Below are positions 7,629-18,915 of a DNA stretch of 64,000 nucleotides, piece after piece. The stretch comes from Sinorhizobium psoraleae. Lineage in GTDB: Bacteria > Pseudomonadota > Alphaproteobacteria > Rhizobiales > Rhizobiaceae. Below the pieces are notes generated by a model. The model did no database searches and was not told where the DNA came from. It was given only the letters and a program-made list of their open reading frames with translations. Location of the stretch: contig NZ_JABEKV010000001.1 of assembly GCF_013283645.1 (NCBI RefSeq), positions 62,001-126,000 of the forward strand, written 5' to 3'. Positions within the stretch are counted from its first letter, which is position 1, and the number at the start of each line of letters is the position of its first letter. A program made the position numbers and the translations under genes.

Positions 7629-9035
7629 TTATACAACTTTTTTAGACAGTTCGACAATCACCTTGAACGCCGTTTCTGCATCATCCTGCGTCATGCTGAA
7701 TTGCCCCGCCTGAAACCGGATGGCAATGCGCCCGTCGACGCGCGTCTGCGTCAGGTAGATCCGGCCGTCGTCGTTGATCGCCTTCACCAGAGCGAGATTA
7801 TGGGCGTCGGCATCGGAGCCGCCGGCATGTCGAAACGAAAAGAGAGACAGAACCGGTTCTGTAACGATTTCGAAGCCCGGTTCGTTCCGCAAGCGCTCCG
7901 CCAGATTCTCAGCCCAGCGCACGTGGTTGCGGATCATCTGCCTCAGTCCTGAAAGCCCGTGGAAGCGCAGCAGGAACCACAGCTTGAGCGCCCGGAAGCG
8001 GCGCCCGAGGGGCACGGACCATTCCGAATAGTTCATGATCCCGTCCTGTCCGTGCGTCTTCAGATATTCCGGTTGAATTGCCAGCGTGCGGACGAGATCG
8101 TCGGGGCTGCGGACGAAATGGGCGGAGCAGTCGAACTGCGCACCGAGCCATTTGTGCGGATTGAAGACGACCGAATCGGCGCCCTCGACGCCCTGCCAGA
8201 GTTGGCGGAATTCCTCGCAGATCATCGCTGCCCCTGCCCAGGCGGCGTCCACGTGGACGTAGAGTCCATGTTCTCGGACGATGCGGACGACTTCAGCAAT
8301 ATCATCGCACGCGCCGACACTGGTCCCGCCCGTGCAAGCGATGATGCCCGCCGGAACATAACCTGCCTTGCGGTCCGCCTCGATTGCCGCGGCGAGGGCA
8401 ACGCAGTCGATCGCCCGACGCTCGCCGACGGTCGGTATGCGGACAAGGTTCTCTTCGCCTATGCCGCTCACCCAGATGGCACGATCGATCGAGGTGTGGA
8501 CCTGGTCGGAGGAATAGACGCGGACTTTAGGATTGGCGGCGAGCCCCGCCCGATTGCCGTTCCAGGCCAAGGCCTTTTCCCGCATCACCAGAACGGCGGC
8601 GAGCGTGGCTGACGACGCGGAATCCTGAATGACACCGGAAAAATCCGCCGGCAGGCCGATCGCCTGCCGCAACCAATCCAGCATCTTCGTCTCAAGCTCG
8701 GTCGCTGCCGGCGAGGTCTGCCAGAGCATGCATTGCGCCGCGACTGCGGTGACCAAGTATTCGGCGACGACCGAGACGGGCGCGGCATTGGCCGGGAAGT
8801 AGGCAAAGAAACGCGGGTGCTGCCAGTGCGTCATGCCCGGCATGATAACTGTCTCGAAATCCTCGAAGATCCGCTCCATGGCCTCGCCGGTTTCCGGCGG
8901 GGATTGCGCGATCTGAGCCGCTATCGCGCCGGCCTCCGTCTGCGCTCGGACGGGACGATCCCGAAGCGATTGCCGGTAGTCCACACCCCAATCCGCGGCC
9001 CTGGCTGACCAATGTCTGAATGTTGCCTCGTCCAT
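7629..9035 (-). CDS. Group II pyridoxal-phosphate-dependent amino acid decarboxylase
   Basis: A 468-residue decarboxylase of the aromatic-L-amino-acid / glutamate decarboxylase superfamily. HPRFFAYFP (73-81) and WQTSPAATELE (105-115) are typical of the aromatic amino acid decarboxylase branch. His180 should stack on the cofactor, Asp263 in HVDAAWAG binds the pyridine nitrogen and Lys295 in FNPHKWLGAQ forms the internal aldimine. The frame is open well upstream, but ATG 9035 preceded by GGGAGGGA is the natural start and matches family N-termini. The enzyme releases CO2 from an amino acid to make an amine. The gene directly precedes the aldehyde dehydrogenase on the same strand. The natural substrate is not evident. 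Confidence 0.88.
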   Translation of the reverse strand: MDEATFRHWSARAADWGVDYRQSLRDRPVRAQTEAGAIAAQIAQSPPETGEAMERIFEDFETVIMPGMTHWQHPRFFAYFPANAAPVSVVAEYLVTAVAAQCMLWQTSPAATELETKMLDWLRQAIGLPADFSGVIQDSASSATLAAVLVMREKALAWNGNRAGLAANPKVRVYSSDQVHTSIDRAIWVSGIGEENLVRIPTVGERRAIDCVALAAAIEADRKAGYVPAGIIACTGGTSVGACDDIAEVVRIVREHGLYVHVDAAWAGAAMICEEFRQLWQGVEGADSVVFNPHKWLGAQFDCSAHFVRSPDDLVRTLAIQPEYLKTHGQDGIMNYSEWSVPLGRRFRALKLWFLLRFHGLSGLRQMIRNHVRWAENLAERLRNEPGFEIVTEPVLSLFSFRHAGGSDADAHNLALVKAINDDGRIYLTQTRVDGRIAIRFQAGQFSMTQDDAETAFKVIVELSKKVV

Positions 9036-9170
9036 CGTTCCCTCCCATTTCCATGTTGCGGTTCCATCGATGCTGGAACTTTTGTAGCGTGACGCCGAAT
9101 CCGCCTCCTCGCCACCATCGAGACTTGGGATCTCCCAAGAGGATTCACGCGCAAATAAGGATGTTCGTTC

Positions 9171-9767
9171 GTGACAGAAATCAACCATAGAAGAGCCGAC
9201 CACCCGATCCACTCGATCTTTCTGGAGCGCTGGTCGCCGCGCGCCTTTACCGGCGAGGAAATCAGCGAAAAGGATCTGCTTGCCCTCTTTGAAGCGGCAC
9301 GCTGGGCACCTTCGGCGAGCAACAACCAGCCGTGGCGGTTCGTCTACGCGCGCCGCGGCACCGAGCACTTCGCGTCGCTCCTGGACATTCTCGATGGAAG
9401 CAATCAGCGCTGGGCGAGAAACGCCGCGGCGATCGTCATCATTCTTTCGAAGACCCATAGGCTTACGTCGAACGGCGAGATGCGACCGGCCTACACCCAC
9501 GCCTTCGACACCGGCGCTTCATGGTTCGCGCTTGCGCTGCAGACCCGGCTTGCCGGGTTGTACGCTCATGCGATGGCGGGGATTGACCGGGACAAGGCCG
9601 TGCGCGTGCTCGGCGTACCGGAACACTACCGGGTCGAAGCCGCCGTCGCTATCGGCAAACTTGCCGATCCGTCCACGCTTCCGGACGATCTGCGCGAGCG
9701 GGAAAAACCGAGCCAGCGCAAGCCGCTCGCCGACTTCGTCTTCGAGGGCCGGTTCAAGGCCGACTGA
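9171..9767 (+). CDS. Nitroreductase-family flavoprotein
   Basis: A 198-residue FMN-dependent oxidoreductase of the nitroreductase family. The N-terminal FMN-binding strand HSIFLERWSPRAFTGEEIS, the helix LLALFEAARWAPSASNNQPWRFV and the late GVPEHYRVEAAVAIGKLAD are family hallmarks. The start is GTG 9171, with an AAGGAT sequence about 11 bp upstream; no better in-frame ATG precedes the conserved block. It is transcribed away from the decarboxylase gene across a 135-bp divergent region and converges on gyrB. The physiological substrate is unknown, as for most of the family. Confidence 0.85.
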   Translation: MTEINHRRADHPIHSIFLERWSPRAFTGEEISEKDLLALFEAARWAPSASNNQPWRFVYARRGTEHFASLLDILDGSNQRWARNAAAIVIILSKTHRLTSNGEMRPAYTHAFDTGASWFALALQTRLAGLYAHAMAGIDRDKAVRVLGVPEHYRVEAAVAIGKLADPSTLPDDLREREKPSQRKPLADFVFEGRFKAD

Positions 9768-9782
9768 TACCACGAAAGAAAA

Positions 9783-9802
9783 CCGGCGCCTTTCGGCGCC
9801 GG
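9783..9802 (-). terminator. Terminator downstream of gyrB
   Basis: A perfect hairpin CCGGCGCC-TTTC-GGCGCCGG in the 61-bp gap between the nitroreductase and gyrB ends. On the minus strand it is followed by TTTTCTTT, so it mainly serves gyrB. Confidence 0.75.
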
Positions 9803-9828
9803 CAATCCGTCGATTCCACACCAACAGA

Positions 9829-12270
<2,442 letters not shown>

Positions 12271-12399
12271 TCAGGTCTTTCCAGGTTTTGCGAACGTCGT
12301 GATTCAGTGCGAATCACAGCGCGGGAGGCCTCGCGGAATATAGGAAATTTGTCCACGGGTTCCAAATCCCGGGCCGCGCGAGACGGCCGGGAAAGGCTT

Positions 12400-12777
12400 T
12401 CATCCCCTGTCATTATCAGGAATTGTGGCTTTTTCCAAAATATCTTCCAAAGCCCGGATCGTCTCCTCCGACAAACTGCGAATCTGGCCGCTCAAGCGGT
12501 TGGCAAACGCGGTGTGGCCGGGCGGCAGGCCGGATGTGTCGAGTACGACCTTCGGGTCGGAAATGTCGGCGATCCGGAAGAGCTCGTCCGCCTCGTCCCA
12601 GATGACGTTGAAATAGCCGGCGACGCGTTGGAGGAAGTCGAAACTCGGTGCCCCGCGTTTGCCGTGTTCAAGCGCCGAAAGGTAGGCCGCCGAAACGCCG
12701 ATTGCAGCCGCCATCTGCTTTTGCGACACGCCCTTCCTGCGCCGCAGTTCGCGCATGGCCTCGCCAAAGGGCGTCAT
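12400..12777 (-). CDS. XRE-family helix-turn-helix transcriptional regulator
   Basis: A 125-residue protein with an N-terminal lambda-repressor-like HTH at about residues 5-62 (GEAMRELRRRKGVSQKQMAAAIGVSAAYLSALEHGKRG). The C-terminal half (SGLPPGHTAFANRLSGQIRSLSEETIRALEDILEKA) resembles small rhizobial XRE proteins and may form a dimerisation helix. Its ATG overlaps the stop of the smr gene (ATGA), so it is the last gene of an mltA-smr-xre run. The target is not visible. Confidence 0.88.
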   Translation of the reverse strand: MTPFGEAMRELRRRKGVSQKQMAAAIGVSAAYLSALEHGKRGAPSFDFLQRVAGYFNVIWDEADELFRIADISDPKVVLDTSGLPPGHTAFANRLSGQIRSLSEETIRALEDILEKATIPDNDRG

Positions 12778-13340
12778 GTCGCACTTCCCTTGGCACGCGC
12801 CAGGCGGACATAAAGCGCACCCTCACCGCCATGGTTTCGCGCCGCCGGCTCGTAGGACGAGATCAGAGACCGGAACTCCGGAAGCGAAAACCAGAGCGGC
12901 ACCGCCCGTTTCAGCGCGCCATCACTACCGAGCGATGTGCCCTTGCCAGTGATGACCAGCACGTGGCGAAGGCCGCGCTCGTGCGCCTTAAGGAGAAACT
13001 GCAAGAGGAGGCCATGGGCTTCACTCTGGATCATGCCGTGCAGGTCGATCCGCGCTTCGAGCGCCAGACGGCCCTTTGAGAGCTTGCGTTTCACCGGTCT
13101 CTCGAGCGGATGATGACGGCGCTCGGGTTTGCCTTTGCTGAGCGCAAAGCCCTGTTCATTTTTTTCACGCGAGGCTGCCGCAACGGTCGGAGATTCCGGC
13201 GCCGCGGCGAGCGACTCCTTTTCGCTCTCGCCAAGCAGATCCGCCAGATCGTCGAGGCGGCCGGGCATTGGCCTGGTCGAACGTGCGACCTTCCCCCAAA
13301 GAATGCGATCCTCTGGCGAAAGCTTCTTTTCCTTAGCCAT
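12774..13340 (-). CDS. Smr/MutS2 C-terminal domain protein
   Basis: A 188-residue Smr-domain protein. The basic linker region (residues about 30-95) is followed by the Smr nuclease-like domain with ARIDLHGMIQSEAH, the LVITGKG loop and a C-terminal HGGEGALYVRLAR strand. Stand-alone Smr proteins are implicated in nucleic acid processing (nicking or RNA cleavage); the precise role here is unknown. The chosen start, ATG 13340, gives MAKEKKLSPEDRILWGKVA, the usual start in alphaproteobacteria. It overlaps the mltA stop by 8 bp and the next gene by 4 bp, indicating tight translational coupling. Confidence 0.88.
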   Translation of the reverse strand: MAKEKKLSPEDRILWGKVARSTRPMPGRLDDLADLLGESEKESLAAAPESPTVAAASREKNEQGFALSKGKPERRHHPLERPVKRKLSKGRLALEARIDLHGMIQSEAHGLLLQFLLKAHERGLRHVLVITGKGTSLGSDGALKRAVPLWFSLPEFRSLISSYEPAARNHGGEGALYVRLARAKGSAT

Positions 13341-14439
13341 GGTGGTATCTGGCCGCGGCCGCACGAGGAACGAAGATGAAGAAGTCCGCGGCATTGCGCA
13401 CCGATCCCGCGAGATCGCCCGCCGCGTCACCGGATCCGGTAAAGATGTCTCCCCGCGCAGGCCCGACGATCGCAGAACCGGTGTCCAGCGCGACCATCAG
13501 ACGCGCGAACGAACGCCCGCCGTCGAGATGGGTCAGGGTTTCGCTGGCGATGTAGAAGGGGACGCCGAAGGTGTGAATTAGTCGATCGACGGCAAGCGAC
13601 CGGCCCGGCTCCAGCGGCACCTTTGCCGCGGCAACGGGGCCCAGGTCTTCATCATCTACCGACGCCTCGCGAAAGAAGATGAAGGACCGATTGTGCCACA
13701 GAACTTCGTCCACCTCTTCAGGATGCGCGGCAAGCCAATTGCGGATGCTGGCCATAGACACGGTCGCGGCATCTATTTCTCCGCGATCGATCAGCAGCTT
13801 TCCGATTGCGGAAAAGCGGTGCCCGGTCTTTGCCGCATAGGTTATGCGGCGGCGCGATCCGTCCGGATAGACCAGTCTGGCCGCACCCTGCACATGAACG
13901 AAAAAGACATCGACCTTCGAGCGGGCATAGGCGATCTCAAGCCCGCGCCCCGCGAGAAAGCCCCGCTCGATCGCCTCGCGGTCCGGGTACTCTTCGATCT
14001 GATCGCCCGAAAGGCGACCGAAGGCGAAATAGGGATCCATACCTTCCGGCCGGTTCGCGTCGTCGACATCGATCAAATCGGCCGGTCTGCGATAGAAGGG
14101 AAAGCGAAAGATCTCATCCGCCTCGGCACGAACCTCGACCTCCGGCTCGTAGAAGGCGGTGACGAAGCCCGTCCCGCCCTCGCTGGTCCGGACCCTGAAC
14201 GGGAGGAACTGCTCCTCGAAGAAGGCGCGCGCAGCCGTCGGACCAGAAACGTTGACGCCGGCCGCCTCGAAAGCGGGCAACAGGTCGGCCACGGAAATGC
14301 CGAGCGAGCCGGTCTTGTGGGGCTTGGCCGTGGCGACGTGGTGATGGCAGCGCCGAAGAGCCGCAATGACGGGTGTCGGGTCGTCCGCCTGCCAACCGGG
14401 CAATTCCGAAAAGGCAACCGGCTCGAGATGAAAGGCCAT
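13333..14439 (-). CDS. mltA: Membrane-bound lytic murein transglycosylase A family protein
   Basis: A 368-residue MltA-family lytic transglycosylase that cleaves peptidoglycan to 1,6-anhydro-muropeptides. The central MltA domain shows GFVTAFYEPEVEVRAEADE and the barwin-like QGAARLVYPDGSRRRITYAAKTG. The catalytic region ends in MVALDTGSAIVGPARGDIFTGSG, with the likely catalytic Asp in ALDTG. Unlike E. coli MltA, no lipoprotein or cleavable signal is obvious at the N-terminus (MAFHLEPVAFSELPGWQADD). The gene follows the Tim44-like gene by 7 bp and overlaps smr. Confidence 0.9.
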   Translation of the reverse strand: MAFHLEPVAFSELPGWQADDPTPVIAALRRCHHHVATAKPHKTGSLGISVADLLPAFEAAGVNVSGPTAARAFFEEQFLPFRVRTSEGGTGFVTAFYEPEVEVRAEADEIFRFPFYRRPADLIDVDDANRPEGMDPYFAFGRLSGDQIEEYPDREAIERGFLAGRGLEIAYARSKVDVFFVHVQGAARLVYPDGSRRRITYAAKTGHRFSAIGKLLIDRGEIDAATVSMASIRNWLAAHPEEVDEVLWHNRSFIFFREASVDDEDLGPVAAAKVPLEPGRSLAVDRLIHTFGVPFYIASETLTHLDGGRSFARLMVALDTGSAIVGPARGDIFTGSGDAAGDLAGSVRNAADFFIFVPRAAAARYHHG

Positions 14440-14446
14440 GATCGCC

Positions 14447-15157
14447 TCAGTTTTCCGATTCTGTGGCGATCAGCTTCCAGTTCGGATCACGCGATCGGAT
14501 ATCACGCGCAAAGGTCCAGAGGTCGTTCACCTCTGCAACGGAGTCGGCGTCGCCATCTATCAGCTTGCCCTGCTTGTCATAGGTGGCGGAGATGAGCTGG
14601 CTGATGATCCGGACGGTGATATTTTCTTCGTTGTCCTTGATCTCCGCATGGGTGATGTCGGCCTTCTCGATGCCGACAAAGGTGGATTTGACCACCTCGC
14701 CCCTGGCCTCCCGTTCGGAAATGGCGGCATCGAAGCCCTCGTAGACCTCGCGCGACAACAAACCCTTGAGCGTCTTGCGGTCGCCATCCGCGAAGGCCAT
14801 GACGATCATCTCGTAGGCCATCTTGGCGCCGTTGACGAACTCCTCCGGATTGAAGCTGCGATCGGCATCGCTCAGAGCCCTGAGCTGGCCGTTCAAAGGC
14901 GTCCCAACCTTGGCAAAGGTATCGATGGCTGTGTAGCGAGACTCCTCTTCGGCCGCACTTTCGCGGCGGGGGAGTTGCACGACCTTGCCGTTGTCGGTGT
15001 TCTCCGGCCCCTTGCTCACCTCGCGCGGCGAATAGGGATCGAAAGGCGGGCGTTCGCTGCCGGTCCGGCGCCCCAGAACGCTGCGCAACTGCAGGAAGAT
15101 GACCACGGCAGCGATCAGGAAAAAAAACGTGATGAAGTCAAAAGAGCCCATTTCCAC
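14447..15157 (-). CDS. Tim44/TimA-like inner membrane protein
   Basis: A 236-residue protein with one N-terminal membrane helix (FDFITFFFLIAAVVIFLQL), a low-complexity linker (residues about 30-75) and a Tim44-like C-terminal domain from about 85 (FNPEEFVNGAKMAYEMIVMAFADGDRKTLKGLLSREVYEGFDAAI). This is the bacterial TimA type, related to the mitochondrial import motor adaptor Tim44 and thought to act at the inner membrane. The start may be ATG 15157 or 15151, both in frame with no strong difference. It heads the mltA-smr-xre minus-strand run and is divergent from fxsA, an arrangement common in Rhizobiales. Confidence 0.88.
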   Translation of the reverse strand: MEMGSFDFITFFFLIAAVVIFLQLRSVLGRRTGSERPPFDPYSPREVSKGPENTDNGKVVQLPRRESAAEEESRYTAIDTFAKVGTPLNGQLRALSDADRSFNPEEFVNGAKMAYEMIVMAFADGDRKTLKGLLSREVYEGFDAAISEREARGEVVKSTFVGIEKADITHAEIKDNEENITVRIISQLISATYDKQGKLIDGDADSVAEVNDLWTFARDIRSRDPNWKLIATESEN

Positions 15158-15286
15158 CCGGAACCGCTGTTAGAATTACTCTGAACTATTCCATATAGTC
15201 CGCAAGGATAAACCATTCAAATGGCGATGTCGCACCCTTAAACCGGAGGCCAACCAATTGCACGAAACTTCTTGGGAGCGGCGCCG

Positions 15287-15793
15287 ATGCGTTCCTTGAT
15301 CCTCCCGCTCGTCATCCTCGGGCTTCCGCTCGCCGAAATCGCCGGCTTCGTCATCGTCGGTCGCGAAGTCGGGCTGCTGGCGACGCTGCTCCTCGTATTC
15401 CTGAGCGGCGCGGTCGGCATCGCGTTGCTGCGCATCCAGGGATTCGAGGTGTTTCGCCGCGTGCAGGAGTCGGCTCGCGCGGGCCGCGATCCGGGCCGTG
15501 ACGTTCTGGAGGGCGCGCTGGTCTTCGTCGCAGCGATCCTTCTGATCGTTCCGGGTTTCATCAGCGACATCATCGGTCTGTTCTTGTTCCTTCCGCCGGT
15601 AAGGCGCGCCGTCGCCACATTCCTGCAGACAAGATTGACTATAGTGACGGCCGGAACCGGTTTTTATCGCTCCGGCACTACCGAAAGCGGCAGGAGAACG
15701 GGGCCACGGGTCATCGATCTGGACGAGGATGAATTCTCCCGGGAAAAGAAGGATGACGATGGGTCGAAGCCCACGAACCGGATTTCCCGCTGA
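15287..15793 (+). CDS. fxsA: FxsA family membrane protein
   Basis: A 168-residue FxsA protein. Hydrophobic segments cover about residues 1-45 (LILPLVILGLPLAEIAGFVI, VGLLATLLLVFLSGAVGIALL) and 75-105 (GALVFVAAILLIVPGFISDIIGLFLFL). The conserved stretch GRDPGRDVLEGALV precedes the last helix. In E. coli FxsA relieves exclusion of phage T7 by F plasmids; its housekeeping role is unknown. The start ATG 15287 has GGGAG 8 bp upstream; a TTG further up is possible but less likely. The C-terminal tail is polar and acidic (DLDEDEFSREKKDDD). Confidence 0.88.
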   Translation: MRSLILPLVILGLPLAEIAGFVIVGREVGLLATLLLVFLSGAVGIALLRIQGFEVFRRVQESARAGRDPGRDVLEGALVFVAAILLIVPGFISDIIGLFLFLPPVRRAVATFLQTRLTIVTAGTGFYRSGTTESGRRTGPRVIDLDEDEFSREKKDDDGSKPTNRISR

Positions 15794-15908
15794 AATCACG
15801 GCGGCAAACGACAAGGCGCCTCGCGCTTTTCCCCATTCACCCGGGAACGGGTTTATAATGTGTGAGGCGAAGGTACGGAACGGGCGAAAATCGCTCTTCT
15901 CGTACCGC

Positions 15909-16013
15909 TGCTGCATGTTTTCTTGAATCGCAGCCGATCCAAGGATGAAACACGCAGCATCCAAAGTGCTACAGCGTTCTTCGCGCGGTCGATGAGACGC
16001 GCGGCGCTGTAGG
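15909..16013. repeat. Palindromic intergenic repeat, family A copy 1
   Basis: About 105 bp between fxsA and secB, made of two hairpins. The first pairs CTGCATGTTTT with the later GAAACACGCAG through a loop around CTTGAATCGCAGCCGATCC. The second is built on GTGCTACAGCG and CGCGGCGCTGTAG with inner GCGCG/CGCGC arms. Three related copies occur at 35244, 39645 and 42673. The rest of the 301-bp gap shows only the secB leader. Confidence 0.7.
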
Positions 16014-16094
16014 AAAGGCCCGGATGGCAAGGGTTGTAAGCCCAAGTCCGAAATGTTAGATGGCCTCACCGATTTGAAGTCCGAGGAAACCCTT

Positions 16095-16598
16095 ATGACG
16101 ACTGATACCGCATCCACTGGCAACGGCGGCGCCCAGCAAAGCCCTGCACTCAATATCCTGGCCCAGTATGTCAAGGATCTTTCGTTCGAGAATCCCGGTG
16201 CGCCGCGTTCTCTGCAGGCCCGTGACCGCGCCCCGTCGATCAACATCAATGTCAACGTCAATGCCAATCCGCTCGCCGAGAACGATTTCGACGTCGTTCT
16301 GTCGCTGAATGCGGAAGCAAAGGACGGCGACAAGCTTCTGTTCAACGTCGAACTCGCCTATGGCGGCGTATTCCGTGTTTCCGGTTTTCCGCAGGAGCAC
16401 ATGCTGCCGCTGCTCTTCATCGAGTGCCCACGGCTTCTCTTCCCGTTCGCGCGCCAGATCGTCTCCGACGCAACCCGCAACGGCGGTTTCCCGCCGCTGA
16501 TGATCGATCCGATCGATTTCGCGCAGATGTTTGCCCAGCGCATGGCCGAAGAAAAGGTCCGCGCCCAGGTCGCCAACAGCAACGACACCGCCAACTGA
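16095..16598 (+). CDS. secB: Protein-export chaperone SecB
   Basis: A 167-residue SecB, the tetrameric cytosolic chaperone that keeps preproteins unfolded and hands them to SecA. Family landmarks are [19 protein letters not shown], the strands [41 protein letters not shown] and [33 protein letters not shown]. The start ATG 16095 has GAGGAAAC close by; the longer in-frame start is not needed. A strong hairpin terminator follows the stop. Confidence 0.97.
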   Translation: MTTDTASTGNGGAQQSPALNILAQYVKDLSFENPGAPRSLQARDRAPSININVNVNANPLAENDFDVVLSLNAEAKDGDKLLFNVELAYGGVFRVSGFPQEHMLPLLFIECPRLLFPFARQIVSDATRNGGFPPLMIDPIDFAQMFAQRMAEEKVRAQVANSNDTAN

Positions 16599-16623
16599 TC
16601 CGCTGTCGGCTAGCTTCTAAAGA

Positions 16624-16651
16624 AAAGGCCCGGTTTACGCCGGGCCTTTTT
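16624..16651. terminator. Bidirectional terminator between secB and dnaQ
   Basis: AAAGGCCCGG (16624-16633) pairs with CCGGGCCTTT (16640-16649), with T-runs on both sides. It lies between the convergent secB and dnaQ stops. Confidence 0.85.
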
Positions 16652-16655
16652 CATT

Positions 16656-17354
16656 TCAGCACTCGTATTTCGACCAGATTGCCTTGTTGCCGATCTTGGC
16701 GATAAGGGCGGCATGTGCCGCGATTTCGGCCTCCGTCAACCGGACCGGCAAAGGTCGCGGCCGCTGCAGGACGATGATCGGTCCGTCTTCGGCTTCGATC
16801 GTCTGGCCGCCGGCCACGCTCGTCACGAGGCCGAGCGCCGCCTGCCGGCCGCCGATCATCTCGATGTAGACTTCCGCCAGGAGTTCGGAGTCGAGAAGCG
16901 CGCCGTGCTTGGCTCGATGGGAATTGTCGATGCTATAGCGCCGGCAGAGGGCATCGAGTGAATTCGGGCCCATCGGATGTTTTCGCCTGGCGAGGACGAG
17001 TGTGTCCGTCACATATTCGCTCGCCACCGGCGGAAGGCCCAAACGGGCAAATTCGGCGTTGATGAAGCTGATGTCGAAGGTCGCATTGTGCGCTACCCAG
17101 CGCGCGCCGCCGAAGAATTCGAGGATCTCGTCGGCGACGTCGGCAAAGCTCGGCTTGTCCTTCAGAAATTCGTCAGTGATGCCGTGAACGGCCAAGGCGT
17201 CCGGGTGGACCTTGCGGTCGCCCGGATTGATGTAGAGATGCAGCGTGCGCCCCGTCGGAAACTGGTTCTCAAGCTCGACTCCGCCGATTTCGATCACGCG
17301 GTCGTCGCGGCTGTCGAGGCCCGTCGTTTCCGTATCGAAGATGATTTCACGCAT
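16656..17354 (-). CDS. dnaQ: DNA polymerase III epsilon subunit (3'-5' proofreading exonuclease)
   Basis: A 232-residue DEDDh exonuclease. Exo I is FDTETTG with metal ligands Asp7 and Glu9, Exo II is in WVAHNATFDISF, and Exo III is in HRAKHGALLDSELLAEVY. The length and C-terminal tail (LIAKIGNKAIWSKYEC) match the replicative epsilon subunit rather than longer DinG-type proteins. It proofreads during replication in the Pol III core. It begins the 3' side of the dnaQ-coaE-aroE-maf group, all minus, with coaE ending 119 bp upstream. Confidence 0.95.
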   Translation of the reverse strand: MREIIFDTETTGLDSRDDRVIEIGGVELENQFPTGRTLHLYINPGDRKVHPDALAVHGITDEFLKDKPSFADVADEILEFFGGARWVAHNATFDISFINAEFARLGLPPVASEYVTDTLVLARRKHPMGPNSLDALCRRYSIDNSHRAKHGALLDSELLAEVYIEMIGGRQAALGLVTSVAGGQTIEAEDGPIIVLQRPRPLPVRLTEAEIAAHAALIAKIGNKAIWSKYEC

Positions 17355-17473
17355 ACAGTCTCTCCTGGGTCAGGCTGGATCGGAGCGAATCAATCCGGGA
17401 CCACATGCGGTCGAATCTAGCAACTTGAAGCGCTGTACGGGACAAAAAACCGCCGCACACGACCGCCCATCCC

Positions 17474-18058
17474 CTAGCTAGCACGCAAGCGGTCGACGAT
17501 CGCCCGAATTTGCGCTCGGGTGACGTCGAAACTGTCGCTCGTGTCGATGATATGGTCCGCCCGTTCGCGCTTTTCGCTGTCGGGGACCTGGCGCGCGAGG
17601 ATCATCGCAAATTTTTCCGCCGTCATTCCCGGCCGCTTCATGACCCTTTCCCGCTGTAGTTCGGGCGCACAGGTGACGACGACGACCTGGTCGACGCGTC
17701 CTTCCGCCTTCGTTTCGAAAAGCAGGGGAATGTCGAGGACGACGAAGGGCGCACCGGCAGCCCGGTGCCGGTCGATGAATTCCCTCTCCTTGGCACGAAC
17801 GAGCGGATGCACGATCTGCTCCAGTTCACGAAGTCGCCCGGGGCTGGCAAGGAGCTGCCGCGAAAGCTCGGCGCGGTCGATCACCCCGTTCTTTGCCACA
17901 CCAGGAAATGCAGCTTCGACCGGTGCCACCGCTTCACCGCGATAGAGTTCGTGGACCGCCTCGTCGGCGTCGTTCACCGGAACGCCGAACTCGCGGAACA
18001 TCTGGGCTGCGGTCGACTTTCCCATTCCGATCGATCCCGTGAGCCCGACAATGATCAT
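17474..18058 (-). CDS. coaE: Dephospho-CoA kinase
   Basis: A 194-residue dephospho-CoA kinase, the last step of coenzyme A synthesis. The Walker A motif [12 protein letters not shown] is at residues 5-16, followed by [21 protein letters not shown] and [23 protein letters not shown] 18058 overlaps the aroE stop by 4 bp, so the genes are coupled. Length is normal. Confidence 0.96.
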   Translation of the reverse strand: MIIVGLTGSIGMGKSTAAQMFREFGVPVNDADEAVHELYRGEAVAPVEAAFPGVAKNGVIDRAELSRQLLASPGRLRELEQIVHPLVRAKEREFIDRHRAAGAPFVVLDIPLLFETKAEGRVDQVVVVTCAPELQRERVMKRPGMTAEKFAMILARQVPDSEKRERADHIIDTSDSFDVTRAQIRAIVDRLRAS

Positions 18059-18915
18059 CTGTGACTGTCCATATCGTGAATGATGATCTGCCGAAGGGTT
18101 TCGTCGACGACCGGCCGGCGGCCAAACCATTTTTCGAATCCGGGCACCGCCTGATGCAACAGCATGCCAAGCCCGTCGACGATCGCAAAGCCCTGATCTT
18201 CGGCCTGGCGCAGCAATGGCGTTTTGAGCGGCACATAGACAATATCCGTCACGACCGCCCCCTCGTCCATCATCGAGAAATCAATCTCCGGCGCCGGCTC
18301 GCCATCCATGCCGAGCGAAGTCGTGTTGACGAAAAGGCCCGCGCCCGACATCACTTCGGGCAAGGCTTCGAGCGGGTGGGCGTGGACGGCGGCGCCGAAG
18401 CGATCCGCCAGTTCCCGCGCCCTCTCGGGTGTGCGGTTTACCACATGGATTGCCTTGACGCCGCGATCGCGGACCGCCTGGATCACGGCGCGACTTGCAC
18501 CGCCGGCGCCGAGGACGACGGCGGTCGAAATTCTGTCCCACCCTTTCGCGCGCTCGTCGAGATTGGCGACGAACCCTCGCCCGTCGGTGTTCGTCGCGCA
18601 AAGCTCTCCGTCTTCAACCCACAAGGTATTGGCGGCGCCGAGCTCGGCGCTCAGTTCGTCCGGACGATCGGAAAGACGAAATGCGGCTTCCTTATGGGGA
18701 ATGGTGACGTTGCCGCCACAGAGACCGGAGGCGCCGCTCTTCAGTTGAAGCATGAATTCCGGAAAGCCTTCCGGCGAGACCTCATAGGCCCTATAGCTGC
18801 CGGCAATCCCCAACTCCTTCAGCCAATAGCCGTGGATCAGCGGCGAGCGCGAATGCCTCACCGGAAATCCGGTGACGAAGGCATGGTTAACAAATGTTTC
18901 ACGTGAATCACGCAT
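18055..18915 (-). CDS. aroE: Shikimate dehydrogenase
   Basis: A 286-residue NADPH-dependent shikimate dehydrogenase of the aromatic amino acid pathway. Visible are the substrate motif [19 protein letters not shown], the catalytic Lys in [11 protein letters not shown], the glycine-rich [16 protein letters not shown] and the NADPH-discriminating [12 protein letters not shown]. The start ATG 18915 overlaps the end of maf (stop at 18908), and a parS-like 16-mer (18895-18910) is built into codons 2-7, read as RDSRET. The overlap with coaE at the other end makes a maf-aroE-coaE cascade. Confidence 0.95.
   Translation of the reverse strand: MRDSRETFVNHAFVTGFPVRHSRSPLIHGYWLKELGIAGSYRAYEVSPEGFPEFMLQLKSGASGLCGGNVTIPHKEAAFRLSDRPDELSAELGAANTLWVEDGELCATNTDGRGFVANLDERAKGWDRISTAVVLGAGGASRAVIQAVRDRGVKAIHVVNRTPERARELADRFGAAVHAHPLEALPEVMSGAGLFVNTTSLGMDGEPAPEIDFSMMDEGAVVTDIVYVPLKTPLLRQAEDQGFAIVDGLGMLLHQAVPGFEKWFGRRPVVDETLRQIIIHDMDSHR
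18895..18910. other. parS-like site 1 (one mismatch)
   Basis: TGTTTCACGTGAATCA differs at one position from the bacterial parS consensus TGTTTCACGTGAAACA recognised by ParB. It lies in the overlap of the maf 3' end and the aroE 5' end, about 1.5 kb left of oriC. Confidence 0.85.
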
